Source: CAYTTR01 sp964440805
Lineage (GTDB): Bacteria > Acidobacteriota > Aminicenantia > Aminicenantales > Aminicenantaceae
Assembly: GCA_964440805.1 (NCBI GenBank)
Contig: CAYTTR010000016.1
Location: forward strand, 1-52,444
Direction: 5' to 3'
DNA: 52,444 bases
A program made the position numbers and the translations under genes. This document shows, one piece after another, positions 17,383-25,962 of this stretch (position 1 is the stretch's first letter; every line of letters begins with the position of its first letter). The notes beneath the pieces are model-generated. The model made no database searches and was not told where the DNA came from. It was given only the letters and a program-made list of their open reading frames with translations.

Positions 17383-20151
17383 TTACGAAAATGGTGAAGA
17401 ACGGGACAGATACTTTCTGAGAAATCGGGCGGTGATGGAGCTGGGGAAGACAGCTACTTCTTCGGGAGTACCCTGAGCTACGATTTCTCCTCCCCTGTCT
17501 CCTCCCTCTGGCCCCAGATCGATAATATAGTCGGCACATTTTATTAAATCAAGATTGTGTTCAATGACTACCACCGAGTGTCCCTTTTCCACCAGTTTCT
17601 GGAAGCACCGGATGAGGGTGGACACATCATCGAGATGCAGACCTATGGTGGGCTCGTCAAAAAGATAGAGAAGATGATTTTCCCGGCGGTGAGCCAGGTT
17701 GTAAGCCAGTTTGATTCGCTGCAGCTCGCCCCCTGAGAGAGTGGTGGTAGGTTGACCAAGGCGGAGATATCCCAGGCCTACATCAATAAGAGGCTTGAGC
17801 TTCTTGAGCAGCTTGCTGTGGCCGGCAAAAAAATCACTAACTTCGGTTACACTCATCTGAAGGATATCGTCGATGTTTTTTCCCTTGTATTTAACTTCCA
17901 GTATTTCTTTCTTGTACCGTTTCCCTTTGCAGGTTTCACAGGGAAGGACAATATCAGAAAGAAACTGCATCTCCACGATCTGTTGTCCTGCTCCTTTGCA
18001 GTCTTCACATCTTCCTCCGGGAGTGTTAAAAGAGAAAGCGCCAGAGCGGAGTCTCAGAGCTTTGGCCTGGCGAGTCCGGCTGAAAATTTCCCTGATCTCA
18101 TCCATTGCTTTGGTGTAGGTGGCTGGGATGGAGCGGGGAGAGGTGCTTACCGGCGACTGGTCGACCATAATCACGTTATCCAGGCTTTCTTTACCTTCAA
18201 TAGCTGTAAAGCCTTCTTTGGCCTGTCCCTTGAGACCCTTGTGGATTATGTCGTAAAGCAGGGTGCTTTTTCCTGAGCCGGATACTCCGGTTATACAGGT
18301 CAGCACATGAAGGGGAAGGCAAACATCAATGTTTTTTAGGTTATGTTTATGGGCATTTCTTATGGTCAGAGTTTCTGAAAAGAGGCGTCTTTTTGAGGGA
18401 AGCTCAATCTTTTTTTCTTCTCTAAGGTAAGCTGCAGTCAGAGAATCCTTTGAGTGGAGAAGTTTTTGAATAGGTCCGGAATAAATCACCCGTCCCCCTG
18501 ATTCTCCTGCCCTGGGGCCAAGATCAATAATATGTTCTGCCTCTTTTATTATTTCCGGGTCGTGTTCAACCACTACAACTGTGTTGCCCATGTTTTTCAG
18601 TGATTTAAGGATGAACATCAGGCGGTGATTATCCCGGGCATGGAGACCTATACTGGGCTCATCCAGGACGAAAAGTGTGCCCACTAAGGAAGCACTCAAG
18701 GCAGCGGCCAGATTTATCCTCTGGGCTTCTCCACTGCTCAGGGTAAAGGTCATACGGTCGAGAGTGACATAATCCAGCCCTACCTCCAAAAGGAATTTCA
18801 ACCTGTTGTTGATTTCGGTGGTGATTTTTTCTCCCACTTTTTGCTTGGATGCAGGGAAAGTCAATCCGGAAAAAAATTCATAAGCTTTCTGGACAGTCAT
18901 CTTGGTTACATCCCCGATTGAATACCCGTTTATTTTAACGCTAAGAGCTTGTTTGTTCAGGCGGGTTTGACTGCATTCAGGACAGGGAATATATTTACGA
19001 TATCGGCTGAGAAGAACCCGGACCTGGACTTTATATTTTTTCCTCTGGAGCCAGTCAAAGAAACCTTTAACTCCGTAATAACCGTCACCGCCTTCCAAAA
19101 CAAAATCCTGCCATTCTTTCTTTAGATTCTTAAAGGGAATATCCGTGGGGATATTTCTTTTGCGTGCTTCTCTTAGAAGTTCTTTCATCAAACCGCGGGA
19201 GAGAGGTTTTGTCCAGGGTTCAACCGCACCTTCTTCCAAGCTTTTTTCCGGGTCGGGAATAATTTTGGCTTCATCGATAACTGCCAGGTCGCCGAACCCG
19301 TGACATTTCGGGCAGGCTCCCTGAGGGCTGTTAAAAGAAAAAAGATTGGGGAAAGGTTCTTCATAAGTCAGGCCGCACTTTTTACATTCAAGATATTCTG
19401 AAAATATCCACGATTGTTTATTATCTGCCGAAACTTTTACTCTTTCTTCACCCTTTTTTAAAGCAAGTTCAAGCGAGTCGACAAGTCTTTCCCGGTCCTC
19501 TTTGTTCAAGGAAAACCTATCCACCAGCACCTCAACCGGAGAAGAGCCGCTTGTCCCGGCTTCAGACAGATCTTGGATCTGTCCATTATTAACAATTCGG
19601 GTAAAACCGTCTTTTTTCAAAGCGGAGATTCCTTTTCCGGCAGGCCAGGAAAAAGTTATCCAGAGTTTTGTCCCTTCCGGCAGCCGGAAAAGCTCTTCGA
19701 CCATGGAATCGATTGTATCTCTTTTGACAGGCCGGCCGCATTTAAGACAGTGAATGGTTCCCAGGCGGGCAAAAAGAAGTCTCAAGTAATCATGGATTTC
19801 AGTGACGGTAGCTACGGTTGAGCGGGGATTTTTGGTCACCGCTTTTTGCTGGATAGCCACAGCCGGAGTAATGCCTTCAATCAGGTCAGCATCAGGTTTT
19901 TCCATTCTTTCTAAAAATTGTCTGGCGTAGGCGGATAGGGACTCAATGTAGCGGCGCTGGCCTTCGGCATAAAGAGTGTCGAAAGCCAGGGAAGATTTTC
20001 CCGAGCCTGAAACACCGGTTATTACGATTAGCTTGTTAAGAGGGATGTCCAGGTCAATATTCTTAAGGTTGTGAACTCTTACCCCCCGGAGAATAATCTT
20101 CTCCTCCGGGGAGGGCTTATAATTTTCCAGCTCTATTTTTTCTTTCGCCAT
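17383..20151 (-). CDS. uvrA: Excinuclease ABC subunit A
   Basis: This 922-residue ATPase scans DNA for damage and loads UvrB in nucleotide excision repair. It has two ABC modules, each with Walker A (GVSGSGKSS near residue 46; GVSGSGKST in the second) and signature motifs (LSSGEAQRINLA, LSGGELQRIKLA). Zinc-finger Cys pairs are present in CKKCG...CPKCHG and CEDCKG...CETCKG. Length fits the family (about 940). It is the single most reliable housekeeping gene in the window. The next minus-strand gene, with its structured leader, starts 270 nt downstream. Confidence 0.97.
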   Translation of the reverse strand: MAKEKIELENYKPSPEEKIILRGVRVHNLKNIDLDIPLNKLIVITGVSGSGKSSLAFDTLYAEGQRRYIESLSAYARQFLERMEKPDADLIEGITPAVAIQQKAVTKNPRSTVATVTEIHDYLRLLFARLGTIHCLKCGRPVKRDTIDSMVEELFRLPEGTKLWITFSWPAGKGISALKKDGFTRIVNNGQIQDLSEAGTSGSSPVEVLVDRFSLNKEDRERLVDSLELALKKGEERVKVSADNKQSWIFSEYLECKKCGLTYEEPFPNLFSFNSPQGACPKCHGFGDLAVIDEAKIIPDPEKSLEEGAVEPWTKPLSRGLMKELLREARKRNIPTDIPFKNLKKEWQDFVLEGGDGYYGVKGFFDWLQRKKYKVQVRVLLSRYRKYIPCPECSQTRLNKQALSVKINGYSIGDVTKMTVQKAYEFFSGLTFPASKQKVGEKITTEINNRLKFLLEVGLDYVTLDRMTFTLSSGEAQRINLAAALSASLVGTLFVLDEPSIGLHARDNHRLMFILKSLKNMGNTVVVVEHDPEIIKEAEHIIDLGPRAGESGGRVIYSGPIQKLLHSKDSLTAAYLREEKKIELPSKRRLFSETLTIRNAHKHNLKNIDVCLPLHVLTCITGVSGSGKSTLLYDIIHKGLKGQAKEGFTAIEGKESLDNVIMVDQSPVSTSPRSIPATYTKAMDEIREIFSRTRQAKALRLRSGAFSFNTPGGRCEDCKGAGQQIVEMQFLSDIVLPCETCKGKRYKKEILEVKYKGKNIDDILQMSVTEVSDFFAGHSKLLKKLKPLIDVGLGYLRLGQPTTTLSGGELQRIKLAYNLAHRRENHLLYLFDEPTIGLHLDDVSTLIRCFQKLVEKGHSVVVIEHNLDLIKCADYIIDLGPEGGDRGGEIVAQGTPEEVAVFPSSITARFLRKYLSRSSPFS

Positions 20152-20495
20152 TTTTTATAACTCTTATTATAACCTACATAAAGAAACATCCACAAAATCA
20201 TCATTATTGGATTAATTAAAACTTGCAATCATAAGATATCGCTGACGGTAAAGAATTTCTTTTTTTATTATTAAATAAATTCAAAAAATTTCCGGAAGAT
20301 GAGAAAGAAATAAAGGATAGGTAGTCTTTTATATATGAATGTGAATGAAAAGAAAGAATGAAGGTGAAAAATTCTCAATGATTGAACAAGTCAAGTTTTC
20401 AAGGCGACAAGAAAAAAACACCAAAGAACAATAATGAATATTGTCGAAGGTAATGGTTCGAAGAGAAGATTGGTTTATCTAATTCTTAGATAGAA
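20152..20495. other. AT-rich spacer at island boundary
   Basis: These 344 bases lie between divergent uvrA and the thioredoxin gene. On the minus strand TTGTGG (20190-20195 complement) and TATAAT (20166-20171 complement), 18 nt apart, are a plausible uvrA promoter. The rest is AT-rich without a credible gene, and base composition changes here towards the AT-rich island. Confidence 0.45.
20476..20492. promoter_or_regulatory. Perfect 7-3-7 palindrome at start of peptide island
   Basis: The arms tatctaa and ttagata flank a 3-nt centre (ttc). The palindrome ends 3 nt before the ATG of the first gene of the island, where a ribosome site would normally be. It could be a repressor operator or a translation-blocking hairpin; no purine-rich Shine-Dalgarno sequence is visible. 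Confidence 0.35.
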
Positions 20496-21071
20496 ATGAA
20501 GAAAATATTAATTGTTGTTGTTTTAGTTTTAATATTAAGTTTGATGTTGTTGGGTTATTTTTACGTGAAAAATAAAATTTCTAAATCCAAGCTATTGGAC
20601 GTAGGAGAAAAAGCTCCTCACTTTTCACTTGAAAGTACAGATGGAAAAAGGTTCAATTTAGATGATTTTATCGACAATAAAATCCTTCTTGTTTATTTCA
20701 CAACAGATTGCTCTCACTGCTTAAAACAATTAGCTAACCTGAATGAAATAGAAAAGAAGACGAGAGAAAAATTAGAAATTATTGCTATTTCAGGAAGTGG
20801 GGAAAACAAAACTAAAGAATTTGAAGATATTTATAATATAAACTTTCCCATACTACTTGATGATAAAAATACTTTTAAAAGCAAATATGGAGGCAGAGGG
20901 GTTCCGGTATTATATATTCTCGATGAAGAAATGAAAATAAAATATAGAAGAGTTGGATTCCATTCAATATATATAGATGAAAAAATAATATCTGAATTCG
21001 TAAGAACCAATAAAATTCCAATAGAGATATATTTAGATGAGAAAAAAGAAATATTGAATAAAGAGAAATGA
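20496..21071 (+). CDS. Membrane-anchored thioredoxin-fold (TlpA/redoxin) protein
   Basis: This 191-residue protein has one N-terminal membrane segment (residues about 3-23) and then a redoxin/TlpA domain. The domain starts with the typical VGEKAPHFSLESTDGKRF and carries the redox pair C72-S-H-C75 after YFTTD. The cis-proline region reads GGRGVPVLYILD. The topology puts the redox domain outside the inner membrane, where it could form, reduce or isomerise disulfides. The stop overlaps the C39 gene start by 4 nt (ATGA), so the two are translationally coupled. The Cys-containing precursor gene downstream suggests that peptide is its substrate; this is inference. AT-rich codon use matches the rest of the island. 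Confidence 0.85.
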   Translation: MKKILIVVVLVLILSLMLLGYFYVKNKISKSKLLDVGEKAPHFSLESTDGKRFNLDDFIDNKILLVYFTTDCSHCLKQLANLNEIEKKTREKLEIIAISGSGENKTKEFEDIYNINFPILLDDKNTFKSKYGGRGVPVLYILDEEMKIKYRRVGFHSIYIDEKIISEFVRTNKIPIEIYLDEKKEILNKEK

Positions 21072-21604
21072 AGAGAAAAAAATTAGGGCCAATAATTACT
21101 CTCATTTTTATAATCTTCATTCCATTTGTCGGCATGTTTACTATTCGTCAATTTATTGAGAACCCTTTTTATTGGAAAAAAACAATAGCTTTTTTTAAAG
21201 GAGCAAAATATTCAGGAGAAGAAGGAATAATCTTACAGTCGCATAACAATGATTGTGGACCAGCTGCCCTGAAAATGATCTTCAATTACTTTCAGATTCC
21301 AGTATCTCTTGAAGAGATATCTGAAATAGTTTTGACCGAAAAAGGTTCAACGATGCTCAGTTTAAAAGAAATGGCAGAACTAAAAGGCCTTAAAGCAGAG
21401 GGCTGGAGATATGCTTTTAAAGATTTAGAAAAGATAAAACTTCCTGCAATTGCCTTTATAAATAATAATCATTTTGTAGTTATCTCAGAAGTAACCGAGG
21501 GAGAGAAAATTACAGTTTTAGACCCAGCAATAGGAAAATTAGAATATCCTTCTTGGAGATTTCAAAAACTATGGAGAGGAGAAACATTAATATTTACTAA
21601 ATAA
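21068..21604 (+). CDS. Stand-alone membrane-anchored C39 family peptidase
   Basis: This 178-residue protein has an N-terminal membrane segment (residues about 7-27) followed by a single papain-like C39 domain. The domain has oxyanion Q57, nucleophile C63 in NDCGPAAL, H135 in NNHFVV and D152 in LDPAIG, so the catalytic set is complete. C39 domains usually form the cytosolic N-terminal part of bacteriocin ABC exporters and cut after Gly-Gly. Here the domain is free of any ATPase and, from its positively charged N-terminus (MKRKK), should face the periplasm. It overlaps the thioredoxin gene by 4 nt, and a Gly-Gly-containing precursor gene follows 184 nt downstream. Cleavage of that precursor after export is the natural hypothesis. 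There is no close alternative to the family call. Confidence 0.88.
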   Translation: MKRKKLGPIITLIFIIFIPFVGMFTIRQFIENPFYWKKTIAFFKGAKYSGEEGIILQSHNNDCGPAALKMIFNYFQIPVSLEEISEIVLTEKGSTMLSLKEMAELKGLKAEGWRYAFKDLEKIKLPAIAFINNNHFVVISEVTEGEKITVLDPAIGKLEYPSWRFQKLWRGETLIFTK

Positions 21605-21645
21605 GTTAAAAAAACATGTTGCATATAATAGTCTTGATAAATGAA

Positions 21646-21665
21646 AGTGGCTCGCCACTATTTTT
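21646..21665 (+). terminator. Short hairpin with T-run after C39 gene
   Basis: The stem agtgg and ccact, with ctcg in the loop (21646-21659), is followed by atttttg. It is a small rho-independent-type terminator that would end or attenuate the thioredoxin-C39 transcript before the precursor gene. Confidence 0.5.
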
Positions 21666-21710
21666 GCAAAAGGGGGATGACAGATGTAAAAATAATAAGG
21701 TTTTTGGTAT

Positions 21711-21748
21711 GTCCTAACAAATTGGTTTTAGGCTTGAAATGTTAGGAC
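21711..21748. promoter_or_regulatory. 9-bp inverted repeat upstream of peptide gene
   Basis: gtcctaaca (21711-21719) and tgttaggac (21740-21748) are perfect complements 20 nt apart and end 40 nt before the precursor ATG. It is either an operator for a dimeric regulator or a leader hairpin. Confidence 0.45.
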
Positions 21749-21788
21749 AATGGTGATGGGAGTCTTAAGTTAAAATGGAGGCGCAAAT

Positions 21789-22073
21789 ATGAAAAAGCAA
21801 GTTGTAAGTTTATTAGTGGTCTTCATGCTCATTTTCACAACAGGATATAATCTTCAGCCGAAAAGTTCCAGCCCATTAGATAACCAATATTTATCTGAAA
21901 AGGAAGGAGGGAAATTTAGGCTTCGTTGTATAGGTGCTATAGCTGGAGCTGCCGCATTAGCAGCAACAGGCCCTGGAATAATACTTTCGATTATTGGAAG
22001 TATTGCAGTTGCGTGTTCTTGTGATGTGGAGCTCGATCGCGCATTTGGAACTAATTTTCAGGAGATTTGCTGA
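21789..22073 (+). CDS. Small Gly-Gly-type peptide precursor with Sec-like leader
   Basis: This 94-residue protein is not recognised as any named family. Residues 1-20 form a classic signal-peptide core (MKK, then VVSLLVVFMLIF). Residues 35-41 read LSEKEGG, resembling double-glycine leaders cut by C39 peptidases. The predicted core, residues 42-94, has four cysteines (C47, C76, C78, and C94 as the last residue). Its very hydrophobic Ala/Gly/Ile-rich stretch from 48 to 75 is like that of membrane-active bacteriocins. A ggaggcg ribosome site lies before the ATG. The neighbouring thioredoxin, C39 peptidase and ABC genes fit a dedicated maturation and export set. Bacteriocin, signalling or surface peptide roles are all possible; function is inferred from context only. 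Confidence 0.7.
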   Translation: MKKQVVSLLVVFMLIFTTGYNLQPKSSSPLDNQYLSEKEGGKFRLRCIGAIAGAAALAATGPGIILSIIGSIAVACSCDVELDRAFGTNFQEIC

Positions 22074-22086
22074 GTTTTATTGAGAA

Positions 22087-22125
22087 GAGAAGGGAAAGTC
22101 TTTCTTTACTTTCCCTTCTCTTTCT
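22087..22125 (+). terminator. Strong hairpin terminator after peptide gene
   Basis: A perfect 13-bp stem (gagaagggaaagt at 22087-22099 with actttcccttctc at 22108-22120), an 8-nt loop and then tttct. It sits 14 nt after the precursor stop and before the ABC permease. Partial termination here would give more peptide mRNA than transporter mRNA. Confidence 0.75.
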
Positions 22126-22145
22126 AAAATGGACTGTAGATAGCT

Positions 22146-23717
22146 TTGAAAGTGTTACTAAAAATCATCAAATTAAAATCAAAAATTGCGATTAGGAATT
22201 TGCCTAATCTTATTAGAAAAGAAAATTTAGTTAATTCAATTATATATATAATTGGGATATTCCTCTTTGCGAATATTCTATTGAACACCTTTATTTTTAA
22301 TAAATCTCTTTTAAAAAATTCAAATATAGAAAATATAGAAAAATTAACCAGCACATTCAAAAATCAATTAATAATTTTCCTTGTAGTTTTCATTGCAATA
22401 ATAATTTATAGAATTTATAAAATTTACATAAAAGAAGATAAAGATTTAGCCGTCCTTCCTCTTTCAGATAATACTAATTTATTTTATAATCTCATCAAAA
22501 TATTAATAATAATAATATTTTTTGATTTACTTTTCATAATTTTTAATTTAGAAATACTTTTAAAGTTATCCAAAAATTTATTTTTCTCATTTATTTTCTT
22601 AATGCTATTTCAGTTTCTCTTAGTTTTCTTACTTTTTTATTTTATCTATAAAATCTTATGCCATAAAAAAATATTTTTTCTTTTGCTTGTATTCTTCTTG
22701 GCACTAATGTTTTTGTCTATAATAATATATTCAAACTATACTTTATTCCATCTAAGTCTAATAAAAAAATATTTTTTTGATTTTCCTTCTGATTATTTTA
22801 TTAACATTGTTTTACTACGGCATAATAATTATAGTTACCTATTTTTTAATTTTATATCTTTTGCTCTTATATGTTTCCTCTATAAAAAAATTAAACATAA
22901 TTTAAACCCTCTTAAGTTATCATCTATAAGAGATGCAGTATATACTGATTTGTTTCCAAAGGGAAATGAAGAAGACTCAAAAAAAGAATCTCTCAATAAA
23001 CATTTGCAAATCTATAAATCGGTAAATAAACATTTTATAATGAAAGATATTAGAATACTGTTTAGAGAAGTCGGTTTTAGATTTTTTGTTATATCTATGT
23101 TCATTTTATTATTAACTATATTTGCATTAGATTTAATGAAAGAAGGAAAATTAATTTTAGGAAAATTAGTCTTTTTGCTCATTTTAGGCTATTTTGTTTT
23201 ATTGAATTCTTGGTTAATTGCTTTACCTTCAGTAGGTGGAGAAGGGTTATTCTTTGGATTTATAAGAAATTCTATAAATTTAAGAAGGTTTCTAAAAGCA
23301 AAATTAATTTTTAGTTTTATGGTTAATTCTTTTTTTGGATTTATAATTTCTTTATTTGCGATGATAATTTTCTTTAAAAATGGATTTTTAGACCTTAAGT
23401 TTTTCATATTAATTCTATTTTCAATTGCTGAGTTTTCTTTTGTTCTTTCTTATTCAGGAGTGACAACAGGAAGTTTCTTTCCCAATTTTAAAGACAAATC
23501 AAAGGAAAGAATAAAAAAATCCTCTTTAGCCGGACAGATTGTTTTTTTTGTATCTGGTCCTTTATTGATTATATTAGTAGTATTCCTTAACATATTATTT
23601 TTTCAACATGTTATTTTGTTCTTGGCAGGAGTAGTAATTACTAATATTACAGTTATATTAATTTCACATCCATTATTGAAAGGAGCTGCACTACATTTGA
23701 ATAGAGTAGAATTATGA
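22146..23717 (+). CDS. ABC-2-type exporter permease (divergent)
   Basis: This 523-residue protein is almost wholly hydrophobic, with roughly 11-13 membrane segments and a charged, soluble stretch at about 250-310. I assign it as the permease because it overlaps the ABC ATPase gene by 4 nt (ATGA). Its size and topology suit large ABC-2 permeases; the sequence itself is not a match I recognise. The start is uncertain. TTG 22146 gives MKVLLKIIK; GTG 22152 is an alternative, and neither has a clear ribosome site. Very AT-rich codon use agrees with the island. Probable role: export of, or immunity to, the upstream peptide, by inference. Confidence 0.65.
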   Translation: MKVLLKIIKLKSKIAIRNLPNLIRKENLVNSIIYIIGIFLFANILLNTFIFNKSLLKNSNIENIEKLTSTFKNQLIIFLVVFIAIIIYRIYKIYIKEDKDLAVLPLSDNTNLFYNLIKILIIIIFFDLLFIIFNLEILLKLSKNLFFSFIFLMLFQFLLVFLLFYFIYKILCHKKIFFLLLVFFLALMFLSIIIYSNYTLFHLSLIKKYFFDFPSDYFINIVLLRHNNYSYLFFNFISFALICFLYKKIKHNLNPLKLSSIRDAVYTDLFPKGNEEDSKKESLNKHLQIYKSVNKHFIMKDIRILFREVGFRFFVISMFILLLTIFALDLMKEGKLILGKLVFLLILGYFVLLNSWLIALPSVGGEGLFFGFIRNSINLRRFLKAKLIFSFMVNSFFGFIISLFAMIIFFKNGFLDLKFFILILFSIAEFSFVLSYSGVTTGSFFPNFKDKSKERIKKSSLAGQIVFFVSGPLLIILVVFLNILFFQHVILFLAGVVITNITVILISHPLLKGAALHLNRVEL

Positions 23718-24439
23718 TTGAGTTAATTAATTTAGTAAAATCCTATGGATACTTAAAAGCAGTTGATAATTTGAATTTAAAAATTCCACGGGGGAAAATT
23801 TATGGTTTTTTAGGTCCTAATGGAGCAGGAAAGACTACAGTGATAAAGATGATAATGGGCTTAACAAAGCCAACTGAAGGAGAAATCAGAATAAATGGGA
23901 GTAAGCTTGATATAGAAAATATGCAAAGATTGAAATTTAGAATTGGGTATTTACCAGAAGATTTAATTCTTTATGAGAAATTAAAAGGAAGAGAATTCTT
24001 AGAATTTATATGTGGGATTTATAAGGTTAAAAATGTATTCGAAAGCATTGATAACTATTTTGATCTATTTCAACTCAAGAAGGATATGAATAGACTTATT
24101 GAAAGCTATTCTCAAGGCATGAAAAAGAAGATTTCTATAATTTCTGCCTTGATACATAATCCGGAGATTTTAATTCTTGATGAGCCCACAACTGGTCTAG
24201 ATCCAAAATCTATAAGAATTTTAAAAGATATTTTATTAACAAAGAAAAAAGAAAATAAAATTATATTTTTTTCTACTCATATCTTAGATATTGCTGAATA
24301 TCTTTGTGATGAAGTTGGAATTATCAATAATGGAAAACTACTCTTCACAGGAACAGTAGATGATCTTAGAGAATTAAAGAAAAATCCAGGAGCAAGTTTA
24401 GAGGAGTTGTTTTTGGAAGTGACAGAAAAAGAAAACTAA
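23714..24439 (+). CDS. ABC transporter ATP-binding protein
   Basis: This 241-residue single nucleotide-binding domain has Walker A GPNGAGKTT at 34-42, signature SQGMKKK at 134-140, Walker B LILDEPTTGLDP at 154-165 and an H-loop region FFSTHILD. It is typical of ABC-2 drug/bacteriocin exporters or self-immunity systems (BcrA/CcmA-like). The start overlaps the permease stop by 4 nt, so the two should be produced together. The Yip1-family gene follows 17 nt downstream in the same transcription unit. Confidence 0.92.
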   Translation: MIELINLVKSYGYLKAVDNLNLKIPRGKIYGFLGPNGAGKTTVIKMIMGLTKPTEGEIRINGSKLDIENMQRLKFRIGYLPEDLILYEKLKGREFLEFICGIYKVKNVFESIDNYFDLFQLKKDMNRLIESYSQGMKKKISIISALIHNPEILILDEPTTGLDPKSIRILKDILLTKKKENKIIFFSTHILDIAEYLCDEVGIINNGKLLFTGTVDDLRELKKNPGASLEELFLEVTEKEN

Positions 24440-24456
24440 CAAAAAAATTAAAAATA

Positions 24457-25173
24457 ATGGAAAAGGTAACGTTTACTAACCAGCTTAGAAATATTGTAGA
24501 CATGCTTTTTTCTCCCAGTAAAGTATTTAATGGAATAAACAAAGCTCCATTTTGGTTAACTGCTTACCTGTTTATTGCTACAGGAACAATTATTATCCGC
24601 ATTTTGTATTTTCCAATCATGAAACAGGTTTCCTTTGTTTCATTCTCTTCTGAATTTTCTTCTGAGCAACTTAGAGGGATTGTCCAAACAGCAAAATCGT
24701 TTAATATAATCAGCGCTGCTTTATCCCCCATATATTTATTAATCAAATTTATTATTATTGCTTTACTCTTGTGGCTTATGGTTATGCTTTTTTCTGATAA
24801 AGTAGATTTTGAAAAGATATTTTCTTTGGTTGTACATTGTGGGATAATCACATTTGCAGGTTCAGTATTGTCATTAATTATTTTACAATTAAGAGGTCTT
24901 CACTCTATTGAAAAGGCAACGGATGTTCAAGTATCCTTAGGATTGGATATATTTCTTCGAAATCCAGACTTAAATCTTCCTTTCAAGACATTTCTTAGCA
25001 ATATCAATCTTTTTTCAGTCTGGTGGATTGTTTTAATAACTTTAGGGATATCTATAACTTCAAAAATTTCAAGGATAAAATCTGCGTTTGTTGCCATATT
25101 TTTCTGGATTTTTAGTACTGCTGTACAAATAGGCATAGCTTCACTTCTGGGTTCCTTAGGCAATATAGGATAA
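24457..25173 (+). CDS. Yip1-family integral membrane protein
   Basis: This 238-residue protein begins with the family's characteristic start (PSKVFNGINKAPFWLTAYLF), followed by five hydrophobic segments. Yip1-domain proteins often stand beside ABC exporters in bacteria, but their biochemical role is not settled. It is the last gene of the AT-rich island; sequence composition returns to the window norm after about 25300. A role in immunity or exporter assembly is only a suggestion from position. Confidence 0.7.
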   Translation: MEKVTFTNQLRNIVDMLFSPSKVFNGINKAPFWLTAYLFIATGTIIIRILYFPIMKQVSFVSFSSEFSSEQLRGIVQTAKSFNIISAALSPIYLLIKFIIIALLLWLMVMLFSDKVDFEKIFSLVVHCGIITFAGSVLSLIILQLRGLHSIEKATDVQVSLGLDIFLRNPDLNLPFKTFLSNINLFSVWWIVLITLGISITSKISRIKSAFVAIFFWIFSTAVQIGIASLLGSLGNIG

Positions 25174-25312
25174 TCCAAAATCCTGAACCATATTTATCCG
25201 TAATCAGTAGCCATTTTTGTGGATTAATGTCGATAGACCCAAAAAAGATCGTATCAAGTTTTGTTCATTGAACATTTCCATTTTTATGGTACCATCAATA
25301 CATCAATTAATT

Positions 25313-25876
25313 ATGGAATTATTGAGTATTGCGGCAATCTCCTTAGCCTTGGCCATGGATGCTTTGGCCGTTACCGTGGGGTTGAGTCTCAGCCTGGGAG
25401 GTTTGAATTGGCGCCAGATATTACGTTTAGCCTTTTGTTTCGGTTTTTTTCAATTTATGATGACTGTTCTCGGCTGGCTGGCCGGCGACAATTTGATTCG
25501 TTTGATTGAGGACTACGACCACTGGATTGCCTTCTGTCTTTTATTATTTGTAGGCGGCAAAATGATTACTGAAGCTTTTTTGCCTATTAAAAAAAAGAAA
25601 GAAACAGAAAAAGATCCTACAAAGGGATTTAATATTATTCTCTTATCGGTGGCTACCAGCATCGATGCTTTGGCGGTTGGCTTAAGTCTGGGAGCCCTTC
25701 AGGTTCCGGTTATTATGCCCGCCCTATTAATTGGAGTGGTTGCCTTCGGCCTGACATCGGCAGCCGACAGTTTGGGCCGCTTGCTGGGGAGATTCATAGG
25801 CCGGGGAGCCGAGTTTGCCGGAGGTCTTATCCTTATAGCCATTGGTCTTAAGATCCTCTTCGACCATCTCGGTTAA
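25313..25876 (+). CDS. mntP: Manganese efflux pump MntP
   Basis: This 187-residue six-helix protein has two internally repeated DUF204 units, marked by AMDALAVTVG near the start and TSIDALAVGLS in the middle; the Asp residues of these motifs are needed for Mn(II) export. ATG 25313 (MELLSIAAISLAL) is chosen because MntP proteins start directly with this helix; longer in-frame starts at 25286 or 25217 would add a non-family tail. No yybP-ykoY manganese riboswitch is visible upstream. A 9-nt array begins 24 nt after the stop. Confidence 0.92.
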   Translation: MELLSIAAISLALAMDALAVTVGLSLSLGGLNWRQILRLAFCFGFFQFMMTVLGWLAGDNLIRLIEDYDHWIAFCLLLFVGGKMITEAFLPIKKKKETEKDPTKGFNIILLSVATSIDALAVGLSLGALQVPVIMPALLIGVVAFGLTSAADSLGRLLGRFIGRGAEFAGGLILIAIGLKILFDHLG

Positions 25877-25900
25877 ATCTTATACTTCCCCTCCTCACCC

Positions 25901-25945
25901 CAACAAACGCAATAAACGCAATAAACTCAACAAACTCAACAAACG
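25901..25945 (+). repeat. 9-nt tandem array, CAACAAACG type, 5 units
   Basis: Units are caacaaacg, caataaacg, caataaact, caacaaact and caacaaacg in exact register. This is the reverse complement of the GCGTTTATT-type units seen at 11272 and 52086. Confidence 0.85.
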
Positions 25946-25962
25946 CAAATGATTTCTTCTTG

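Noticed and set aside
25174..25312. Expected manganese riboswitch (yybP-ykoY) before mntP
   Set aside because: None of the conserved loop sequences is visible.
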